From contig JAIOYZ010000018.1 in the NCBI GenBank assembly GCA_021740845.1, positions 1 through 64,000 on the forward strand: a stretch of DNA of 64,000 nt, given 5' to 3'. Positions within the stretch are counted from its first letter, which is position 1. Each line of letters opens with the position of its first letter. Shown in pieces: positions 57,132-64,000 of this stretch. Both the position numbers and the translations under genes were made by a program. Under the pieces are notes generated by a model that was given only the letters and a program-made list of their open reading frames with translations, was not told where the DNA came from and made no database searches. This DNA is from Bacteroidia bacterium (GTDB lineage: Bacteria; Bacteroidota; Bacteroidia; UKL13-3).

Positions 57132-59030
57132 ATGGAGCAGAAATTTAACTTGAATTATTCCTTTCCGTCATTACATCCTTATTTAAAGAATGTAGCGGCC
57201 ACCATTAAATCTCCGGACAGCATTTACTTAATGGAAAAGAAAAAAGATAGCTATAGAGGTATCACCTACCAACAAGTTATCGACGAGGCCAATGCAATTT
57301 CGGCCTACTTCCACAATCTTGGCTATCAAAAACAAGATATGGTGGCACTCATTATTGAGAATTGCCCAGAATACATTTGTTTCGACCAAGGGTTAATGCA
57401 ATTGGGTTTGGTTAATGTTTCAATTTACCCCACTCTATCTGAATCGGAAGTAGAATACATTTTAAACGATTCGGGTTCAAGAGCTATTTTAGTAGGGACT
57501 CCCTTTTTGCTGAAAAAAATTAATAAAATAAAACACAATTGCCCCAAACTTGAAAAAATAATCATCGCTTTTGAAACCGATAAAAAGGACGAGGGAATAG
57601 AAACCTATTCGGAAATGATTGCAAAAGGGAAATCCCTATATGCAAATTCTCAAAAGCAAATCGACCTAATTTGCGAAGGTGTTACCCGCGATGATTTATC
57701 TTGTTTACTTTATACTTCTGGAACAACAGGAAAACCAAAAGGAGCCATGTTAACTCACGACAACTTTTTGAGTGATATTGAAATGGCTGTTGAATTGATG
57801 TATGTGGTTAATAAAGATTTTAGGTTTCTTTCTTTTTTACCAATGTGCCATGTTTACGAAAGAACAGCCACCTATTATTTAAGTACTGTTGTTGGAACAC
57901 AAATAGCATTTGCACAAAGTTTAGAGGCCTTAACTAGTAATATTATAGAAGTAAAACCAACTGCAATTTTAACAGTACCAAGGTTATTAGAAAGAATTGA
58001 AGAACGTGTTCGCAAAAATGTTACCTCCAAAGGAGGATTGAGTCTTCAAATTTTCAATTGGTCGATAAAGGCTGGTGAGGCGAGAAGATTTTTAAAAGAG
58101 GCTGGTAAAACTCCAGGTATCTTTTTGAACCTAAAATTAGCTATTGCCGAAAAGCTAGTATTCTCTAAAATTAAAGAAAAATTAGGCGGAAATATGCGCT
58201 TGATGATTTCAGGAGGAGGCGCAATGCCACAGCATGTTGGAGAATTTTTTGGCAATATTGGGGTGGTAGTTTGCGAAGGCTATGGCTTAACGGAAACCTC
58301 ACCTTTGGTTACGGTAAATGAACCACACCGACAAGTTTTTGGAGCCGTTGGTAGAGTTGGGCGACTAAATGAAGTGGCTATTCAAAACCCAGATACCAAA
58401 GAAATAATCACCATACAAACTCACGATTCATATAATCCAACTTTTGAGTGTGGGGAAGGTGAGATTTTGGTTAGAGGTAGAAATGTTATGAAAGGTTATT
58501 GGAATTTACCAGAAGCCACAGCAGAAGCAATTGATCCTGAAGGCTGGTTACATACAGGTGATGTAGGTAAGTTCTACAAAGGATATTTAAAAATTACGGA
58601 TAGGATTAAGAATATTTTGGTGAATTCTTTTGGCAAGAATGTATATCCAACACCAATTGAAAACACCTATCTAAAATCTAATAAAATTGAACAAATATTC
58701 TTAATTGGCGATAAACAAGAATATTTAACAGCCATTGTGGTGCCATCAAGGGAGGAATTGAAAGAATCTTTTGGAGTTAAAGATTCCTATTTTGATGAAT
58801 CAGACGATTTTATAAGGGATGAAAAAGTGCATAAATGGATAGAAACAGACATGCATAAATATGCAACAGAACTAGGTAAATTTGAACGTGTGAAACATTT
58901 TATTGTGAAGCGCAGATTATTTACTTTAGAGGCTGGAGAAATGACACCCACCCAAAAAGTAAAACGAAAATTAGTAGAACAAAAATACGAAACAGAAATT
59001 AAGTCTATGTACGTGGCAATTGTGGATTAA
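57132..59030 (+). CDS. Long-chain fatty acid CoA ligase (AMP-binding)
   Basis: 632 residues. The adenylation motif YTSGTTGKPKGAMLTHDN (about residue 197), EGYGLTETSPLVTVN and the hinge TGDVGKFYKGYLKITDR with NILVNSFGKNVYP are present. It activates long-chain fatty acids via an acyl-adenylate. Cytoplasmic, possibly membrane-associated. A palindromic operator candidate lies upstream. It does not clearly resemble any one FadD subtype. Confidence 0.92.
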   Translation: MEQKFNLNYSFPSLHPYLKNVAATIKSPDSIYLMEKKKDSYRGITYQQVIDEANAISAYFHNLGYQKQDMVALIIENCPEYICFDQGLMQLGLVNVSIYPTLSESEVEYILNDSGSRAILVGTPFLLKKINKIKHNCPKLEKIIIAFETDKKDEGIETYSEMIAKGKSLYANSQKQIDLICEGVTRDDLSCLLYTSGTTGKPKGAMLTHDNFLSDIEMAVELMYVVNKDFRFLSFLPMCHVYERTATYYLSTVVGTQIAFAQSLEALTSNIIEVKPTAILTVPRLLERIEERVRKNVTSKGGLSLQIFNWSIKAGEARRFLKEAGKTPGIFLNLKLAIAEKLVFSKIKEKLGGNMRLMISGGGAMPQHVGEFFGNIGVVVCEGYGLTETSPLVTVNEPHRQVFGAVGRVGRLNEVAIQNPDTKEIITIQTHDSYNPTFECGEGEILVRGRNVMKGYWNLPEATAEAIDPEGWLHTGDVGKFYKGYLKITDRIKNILVNSFGKNVYPTPIENTYLKSNKIEQIFLIGDKQEYLTAIVVPSREELKESFGVKDSYFDESDDFIRDEKVHKWIETDMHKYATELGKFERVKHFIVKRRLFTLEAGEMTPTQKVKRKLVEQKYETEIKSMYVAIVD

Positions 59031-59064
59031 CAGTTCTTTTAGCAAACAAGTACAAGATTTTCTT

Positions 59065-59169
59065 CACTTAGCTCTTTGTCAAAAACAGCAATTCCAAAAT
59101 CCAAGAATCTCTAAAATAGAGACCAAAATAATTGGAGTAAAGGATTTATTTGTGACAAAGAGCTAGGTG
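59065..59169. repeat. 105-bp inverted-repeat element between convergent genes
   Basis: CACTTAGCTCTTTGTCA (59065-59081) faces TGACAAAGAGCTAGGTG (59153-59169), 16 of 17 positions complementary. The 71-base interior holds a second hairpin TCTCT-AAAAT-AGAGA. No long T-run is present. It may be a small MITE-like insertion or a structured 3' region. Confidence 0.65.
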
Positions 59170-59186
59170 GTAATTCCAAGATTAGC

Positions 59187-60719
59187 TTACTCATAAACCA
59201 AATTTAAGCACTCAAAAGCCAATTTGGAAGGGATGGCAAAACCTAGGCCTTCATAATCTCTTCCAACAATTTTCTTTACCACAATTCCAATTACTTTTCC
59301 ATTTTGGTCAATCAAAGGGCCTCCACTATTGCCAGGATTTATACTCACATCTGTTTGAATAAATTCTTGGCTATTTATTACTCGTTTCCCACTTACAATT
59401 CCACGAGAAACAGATTGACCCAATTTTAGGGAGGCTGGAGTTCCAATTGCCATTACTAAATCTCCCACTTCATAAGAGGCACTAGAATCTAATTCTAAAA
59501 AAAACTCCCTTTTCGTATCAATTTTTAGTAAGGCAAGATCATTCCAATCGTGGTATTTAATTAATTTAGCACTAAACTGGGTGGTGTCCTTTCCAATGGA
59601 TACACTTATTTTTGTTGCTTCAGAAACAACATGAAAATTAGTTAGGATTAAACCATCTGAACTAATTAAAAATCCACTTCCAAAAGACCCTTCATCTGTT
59701 TGTATGGTAACTGTTGCCTCCATACATTGCTTAATTTGAACTTTCAAATCGGTAGGCATTTGCGTAGGTCTAATCAAACTTACTTTTCTAGCTTTTGCCG
59801 CCTTAAGGAGAATTTCATTCTCGGAATGAATCCAGTTTAAAATCTTTTTATTTGAAACAAATAAAACCAAATTTTCAATCAGAGCTTTGTTGAAAATTTC
59901 ATGAGGGTCTTTGCTTTGCGAAAACCCATTAACCACAATTGATTCTATTTTTTCTTTAGAGCCACTTGTTAATTTATAGTGAATGGTTAAGGAATAATTC
60001 CCAAATGGAATTTCCATGTTATTAGAAATAACACTATGGCTATTAAAAGCAAAATCTGAAACTTCCGGCTCCACGCTAACATAAGGCATCAATTCTGAAT
60101 CCTTTATAATAGTGCTAATTTTGTTGTTCCTTTTGTTCATAATACGAAAACCATAAGCCTCTAAGGTTCTATTCATTTCGGCTTTCATACTAGATCTACT
60201 TCCAAAAACAGGATCAAAGGCACTCTCAGTTCCTATCATCTCAAATTTTCTATTGTTTATTAAACCCAATAAAGAAGAAGCAGGAATAGCTATTTGCGGA
60301 TCCTGAAAAATTATTTCTTCCAGAGAATCAGCTCTGCTAATGGGGATTTTAATTAAATTTATTTGAATATCTTTTTGGTTGATTTTACCTAATTCCCCTA
60401 TTGAAATTCTCTCGAAATTCACTTGTTGCGCCATCTCTTCAATCTTTATATTAAAAGGAATTGAATTTGCCATAAAAAATGGGTAAGAAACATACCCATT
60501 TGCCTTTAAAACTATTTTCTTCTCTTTAAGAGAATTCTTTTTAATTAAACAAGGCATTTTTTGAATTTGCTTTTCCCCTTCTGCATCAAAAATAGCTGGT
60601 ATGCTATCTAAACTAGTGGAAAATTGAACATACCCATTCTTGGTATTTACCACTTGAGAGCTGGCATTTGTAAAGAAAATAAATGTTAAACTTGGTAGAA
60701 TTAGTAAAAATTTAATCAT
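59187..60719 (-). CDS. Trypsin-like serine protease (S1C) with long N-terminal domain
   Basis: 510 residues with a signal peptide (MIKFLLILPSLTFIFFTNASSQ). A beta-rich region of unknown family fills about residues 25-325. The protease domain (from about 330) has the triad His363 (LTNFHVV), Asp394 (WNDLALL) and Ser465 (GNSGGP) in good HtrA-like context. Unlike HtrA/DegP there is no PDZ domain; the protein ends shortly after the catalytic domain. It should act in the periplasm or at the cell surface. The order, with the protease at the C-terminus, is unusual. Confidence 0.88.
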   Translation of the reverse strand: MIKFLLILPSLTFIFFTNASSQVVNTKNGYVQFSTSLDSIPAIFDAEGEKQIQKMPCLIKKNSLKEKKIVLKANGYVSYPFFMANSIPFNIKIEEMAQQVNFERISIGELGKINQKDIQINLIKIPISRADSLEEIIFQDPQIAIPASSLLGLINNRKFEMIGTESAFDPVFGSRSSMKAEMNRTLEAYGFRIMNKRNNKISTIIKDSELMPYVSVEPEVSDFAFNSHSVISNNMEIPFGNYSLTIHYKLTSGSKEKIESIVVNGFSQSKDPHEIFNKALIENLVLFVSNKKILNWIHSENEILLKAAKARKVSLIRPTQMPTDLKVQIKQCMEATVTIQTDEGSFGSGFLISSDGLILTNFHVVSEATKISVSIGKDTTQFSAKLIKYHDWNDLALLKIDTKREFFLELDSSASYEVGDLVMAIGTPASLKLGQSVSRGIVSGKRVINSQEFIQTDVSINPGNSGGPLIDQNGKVIGIVVKKIVGRDYEGLGFAIPSKLAFECLNLVYE

Positions 60720-60779
60720 TTACAACAATACAATTTAAAATGATTTCCTTATGTTCGACCTTCAATTAAAATTTAGCAA

Positions 60780-62375
60780 ATGAAAAAAATAATCATCGCA
60801 TTACTCTTGACATCTAGCGCCCTTTTTTCTTATTCCCAAGATGTGGATATCACTTGGGGTAAAGAAGAAAAAATCACTAGAAACTCCGGTACACCTCAAA
60901 TTTTAGGAATTGAAGATGTAGGAATTATTATCCTTAAATCTGATGATACCAAAGATTTAGGAGATTATAAAATTGCTATTCACGATAAGTCAAATTACGA
61001 CCAAACCAATTTGTTTGAATTGGACAAGCTGTTAAACAAAGAAATAAAGTCTAATGATTTAGAAGAGGTTTTTCTATTTGAGAAGACAATTATTTTCATC
61101 AGTAGTAACAAAACCGAACTAATGGCTACTACTATGAATTTGGATGGCGAGATAATAAAACCAAGAATATTATTAGCTAGGGTTGATGAAAAAGAGAAAG
61201 GCTTTAGTGGGTACGAGATTTCAACCTCACCAGATAAATCCAAACTTTTAGTAATCCGTAAAATTGATAATAGAGACAAAGAAAAGGCAAGCTATAACTT
61301 TATGGTTTATGATACTGATTTTAAAAAGCTAAGTTCAAGTAAACAAGTTATGCCTTATGATGGAAAACATTTTACATTTAACAGGGCGGTAATGACTAAT
61401 TCTGGTGATGTATATTTTTCTTGTACAATATTAATAGACGGAGCAAAGAGGAAATTTGATACATTCAAATCAATGATGTTTATGCTAAACACCAATGAGG
61501 CCAAACCCAAATTGACAGATGTGGTTTTTCCATTACAAGAAAAAATTTATTCCTCAATAACTTTTAAAGTTTCGGATGATGAAATTTCCATAAATGGACT
61601 TTATGCAAAATCCAAAACATCTGAATTTCTAGAAGGAATTTTTCAATTGACTTTAAGTAGAAATGGCTTTAATGTAATTAATTCAACCTATTTACCCTTT
61701 TTGAAAGGATTGTCATCTAGAGAAGGTGTAAATGATAAAATGCACCCTGGAGTTTCATCAAACTATAAAATAGATTATATCTATACTTTAGAGAATGGAG
61801 AGAAAATTGTAATTTTATCTAGCCAATACAGCTATTTTTATACTTCTGGAAATTCCACAAGCAAGCAAATGTACTCCTCTGACATTATTGTAATGAAAAT
61901 CTCCAAAGAAAACACCATTGCCTACAATACAATGGTATTTAAAAACCAATTCTATTCAATTCCTTATAGCGTAACCATTAATTTAGGTGGTATTGGTGGT
62001 GCGGGATTAAGTTTGGGGTATGGTATTGAGAAAAGTGTTTACAGGACCTATAAAAAATACGAAGAGTTATTGTCGTATGCCCTATTATTTGATGGAAAAA
62101 CATTAAATTTTATTTTTAATGACCACATAAAAAATAAGGGTTTGAAAACGGCTGACGATAGGTTTAATAACACAAAAAAATCGTATTGTGCTTTGGTTCA
62201 ATTTGATATTGCAACTGGAAAATGGAACAAAAAAGCTCTATTTAATTACAAGGAAGAAGAAACCTTGATGTTACCAAAGAACTTTGCTCAAATTTCGGAT
62301 AATGAAATAATCACATTTGCTTTTAGGGATGGCCGTTCCCAATCACTAGGTAAAGTGTTTATTGAAAAGAAGTAA
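60780..62375 (+). CDS. Secreted hypothetical protein
   Basis: 531 residues. The signal peptide MKKIIIALLLTSSALFSYSQ is followed by many short beta strands and charged loops (SPDKSKLLVIRKIDNRDKEK, NSGDVYFSCTILIDGAKRK), like a seven-bladed propeller but without recognisable repeat signatures. A Gly-rich stretch NLGGIGGAGLSLGYG lies near residue 405. No sorting domain. It is divergent from the protease gene with a 60-base gap. Function unknown. Confidence 0.65.
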   Translation: MKKIIIALLLTSSALFSYSQDVDITWGKEEKITRNSGTPQILGIEDVGIIILKSDDTKDLGDYKIAIHDKSNYDQTNLFELDKLLNKEIKSNDLEEVFLFEKTIIFISSNKTELMATTMNLDGEIIKPRILLARVDEKEKGFSGYEISTSPDKSKLLVIRKIDNRDKEKASYNFMVYDTDFKKLSSSKQVMPYDGKHFTFNRAVMTNSGDVYFSCTILIDGAKRKFDTFKSMMFMLNTNEAKPKLTDVVFPLQEKIYSSITFKVSDDEISINGLYAKSKTSEFLEGIFQLTLSRNGFNVINSTYLPFLKGLSSREGVNDKMHPGVSSNYKIDYIYTLENGEKIVILSSQYSYFYTSGNSTSKQMYSSDIIVMKISKENTIAYNTMVFKNQFYSIPYSVTINLGGIGGAGLSLGYGIEKSVYRTYKKYEELLSYALLFDGKTLNFIFNDHIKNKGLKTADDRFNNTKKSYCALVQFDIATGKWNKKALFNYKEEETLMLPKNFAQISDNEIITFAFRDGRSQSLGKVFIEKK

Positions 62376-62795
62376 TTATAATTTTACCATTTTCACATGC
62401 TCAATATCTGCTTCCCAAAAATTTTCTCCTTCCGGTTTGAACCCAAATTTTGCATATAAAAATGCAGCTTGCAATTGAGCATGCAGGTATATTTTTTGGT
62501 TCAAACCGCTTATTTCTTTTAGAATAGTTGTTAATAAAGCTGAAGCCAGACCTTTGTTTCTGGCTTCTTGCAATACAGCAAAACGCTCTAATTTAATACC
62601 TTTTTCGGTTTGGCGCCAACGAGCAGTACCAGCAGGTTTGCCATCAAGCAAAGCCAAAAAATGCGTGGATTCCTCTTCAAACTCCCATTCTAAATCCTCC
62701 GGACAGTTTTGTTCTACTACAAAAACTACCTTACGAATATCCCATGCAAGCTGTAAATCAGCTTTTTCTATGATTCTAATCACCTCTACTTTCAT
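62376..62795 (-). CDS. GNAT-family N-acetyltransferase
   Basis: 139 residues. The acetyl-CoA loop is VLQEARNKGLASALLTTIL, preceded by KLERFAVL and followed by HAQLQAAFLYAKFGFKPEG, all typical of GNAT enzymes. Substrate unknown. Two exact motif copies lie in it: 62434-62443 (reads GFKP) and 62498-62507 (reads GLNQ). Its start lies beside the fbaB promoter, so the two genes are divergent. Confidence 0.85.
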   Translation of the reverse strand: MKVEVIRIIEKADLQLAWDIRKVVFVVEQNCPEDLEWEFEEESTHFLALLDGKPAGTARWRQTEKGIKLERFAVLQEARNKGLASALLTTILKEISGLNQKIYLHAQLQAAFLYAKFGFKPEGENFWEADIEHVKMVKL

Positions 62796-62799
62796 TTTC

Positions 62800-62830
62800 T
62801 TGGCTGTTCTTTTCTAAAAATGTATGTTTG
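62800..62830 (+). promoter_or_regulatory. Promoter of fbaB
   Basis: TTG (62800-62802), 20 bases, TATGTTTG (62823-62830). The ATG inside it at 62824 is thereby excluded as a start, supporting the start at 62854. Confidence 0.6.
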
Positions 62831-62853
62831 CTGTAGCAATATATTTTAATTTT

Positions 62854-63906
62854 ATGACAAAAGTAGCCGAATTATTAGGCGATAGCGCGGAATCGCTATT
62901 GAACCATGAGTGTAAAACCATTTCTAAAAGTCAATTGCATCTGCCAGGTGGAGATTTCGTTGACAGAGTATTTATGCAAAGTAATCGTTCACCCCAAGTA
63001 TTGCGAAGCCTAGGTGCTTTGTACAATACAGGCCGTTTGGCAGGAACTGGTTATGTTTCTATTCTTCCAGTTGACCAAGGTATTGAGCACAGTGCTGGTG
63101 CTTCATTTGCACCAAACCCTGCCTACTTTGATCCAGAAAATATTGTTAAATTAGCTATTGAAGGTGGTTGTAATGCAGTTGCATCTACCTATGGAGTATT
63201 AGCAGCTTGCTCTAGAAAATATGCTCATAAAATTCCTTTCATTGTTAAGTTAAATCACAACGAATTTTTAAGCTATCCAAATAAATTTGATCAAATTATG
63301 TTTGGTTCTGTGGATGAGGCTTGGAACTTAGGAGCTACTGCTGTTGGTGCAACTATTTATTTTGGTTCAGACGAAAGTGGCCGTCAAATTCAAGAAGTTG
63401 CAGCTGCATTTGAGCGTGCACATGAATTAGGTATGGCTACTATTTTATGGTGCTATACTCGTAATAATGCTTTCAAAAAAGACGGAGTTGATTACCATAC
63501 TGCTGCTGATTTAACTGGACAAGCAAACCATTTGGGTGTAACTATCCAAGCGGATATTATCAAACAAAAATTACCTAATACCAATGGTGGTTATACTGCC
63601 TTGAACTTTGGTAAAACTCATAACAAGGTATATACTGATTTATCTTCTAGTCATCCAATTGATTTAACCCGTTACCAAGTAGCTAATTGCTATATGGGAA
63701 GACAAGGTTTAATTAACTCAGGTGGTGAAAGTAATGGTGCAACAGATTTAGCTGAAGCAGTTACCACAGCGGTAATCAATAAGCGCGCTGGAGGACAAGG
63801 ATTAATTTCTGGTCGTAAAGCATTCCAAAAGCCAATGGTTGATGGAATTGCCTTATTGAATGCCATCCAAGATGTTTATTTAGATAATAGCATTACAATC
63901 GCATAG
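62854..63906 (+). CDS. fbaB: Class I fructose-bisphosphate aldolase
   Basis: 350 residues from ATG 62854 ([13 protein letters not shown]...). It belongs to the DhnA/archaeal-type class I group: [14 protein letters not shown] near the N-terminus, [12 protein letters not shown] with a conserved Lys strand, and [23 protein letters not shown] near the end. It cleaves fructose-1,6-bisphosphate through a Schiff-base lysine. Codon use is biased as in gapA, consistent with high expression. It has a consensus promoter directly upstream. Confidence 0.9.
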   Translation: MTKVAELLGDSAESLLNHECKTISKSQLHLPGGDFVDRVFMQSNRSPQVLRSLGALYNTGRLAGTGYVSILPVDQGIEHSAGASFAPNPAYFDPENIVKLAIEGGCNAVASTYGVLAACSRKYAHKIPFIVKLNHNEFLSYPNKFDQIMFGSVDEAWNLGATAVGATIYFGSDESGRQIQEVAAAFERAHELGMATILWCYTRNNAFKKDGVDYHTAADLTGQANHLGVTIQADIIKQKLPNTNGGYTALNFGKTHNKVYTDLSSSHPIDLTRYQVANCYMGRQGLINSGGESNGATDLAEAVTTAVINKRAGGQGLISGRKAFQKPMVDGIALLNAIQDVYLDNSITIA

Positions 63907-63959
63907 TATTTATCTAATTTAATATAGGTATTTACCTGTCATTAAATTTATTCATACCA

Positions 63960-64000
63960 CTAATCGCCAGCATATTGTCCTGGTGGTTGGTGGTTTTTTT
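63960..64000 (-). CDS. Possible C-terminal end of a gene entering from the right
   Basis: The minus strand reads KNHQPPGQYAGD and a stop (63960-63962), open to the window edge. Only 12 codons are visible, so this may be chance. The preceding 50 bases after fbaB contain nothing I recognise. Confidence 0.25.
   Translation of the reverse strand, partial: KNHQPPGQYAGD

Overview
The window looks like chromosomal DNA of a Bacteroidota bacterium. Several signs agree: AT-rich DNA, almost no Shine-Dalgarno sequences, promoters of the Bacteroidota type (TTTG or TTG, about 19 bases, then TAnnTTTG), secreted proteins ending in type IX secretion (T9SS) sorting domains, and typical families (RIC/ScdA, alpha-2-macroglobulin with PBP1C, FtsH, separate atpD-atpC, LytTR and LytS-like regulators). 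I cannot place it below phylum. There is no phage, no transposase and no CRISPR array.

Layout. 0-9 kb: an iron-centre repair protein under a palindrome-covered promoter, then alpha-2-macroglobulin and pbpC. 9-15 kb: an antitoxin with a wrecked toxin gene, gpsA, pnp, rpsO and a hydrolase. 15-18.7 kb: an accessory stretch with repeats, tRNA-Glu, a toxin-antitoxin-SecB chaperone (TAC) locus and a lipoprotein. 18.8-31.8 kb: secreted proteins (three T9SS cargo proteins plus a secreted M1 peptidase with a sorting tail) around a TPR kinase/NarL regulator pair, bracketed by two near-identical 183-bp elements. 32-42 kb: gapA, two LPP20-like lipoproteins, a LytS/LytTR pair, atpD-atpC and ftsH. 42-48 kb: a barrel protein, a flavoprotein, a TPR lipoprotein, an epimerase, an arginase-like protein without the usual metal ligands, and 850 bp of heptanucleotide-based repeats. 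48-64 kb: membrane proteins, a PLP enzyme, a double-parvulin chaperone, a cyclase, a histidine kinase, ruvX-def, an acyl-CoA ligase, an S1C protease, a GNAT enzyme and class I aldolase.

The strongest unexplained signal is a short sequence repeated through the whole window: GGTTCAAACC (or its complement GGTTTGAACC), extended consensus TTTTGGTTCAAACCGAA. I count 19 exact 10-mers, where roughly 0.1 would be expected by chance, plus many one-mismatch copies. They occur in both orientations, in several reading frames inside genes, and more often than expected in intergenic DNA beside gene ends, sometimes as inverted pairs. This pattern resembles the DNA uptake sequences of Neisseria and Haemophilus. 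A second unusual layer is the dispersed heptanucleotide repeats, whose 7-base phase is kept while the sequence drifts.
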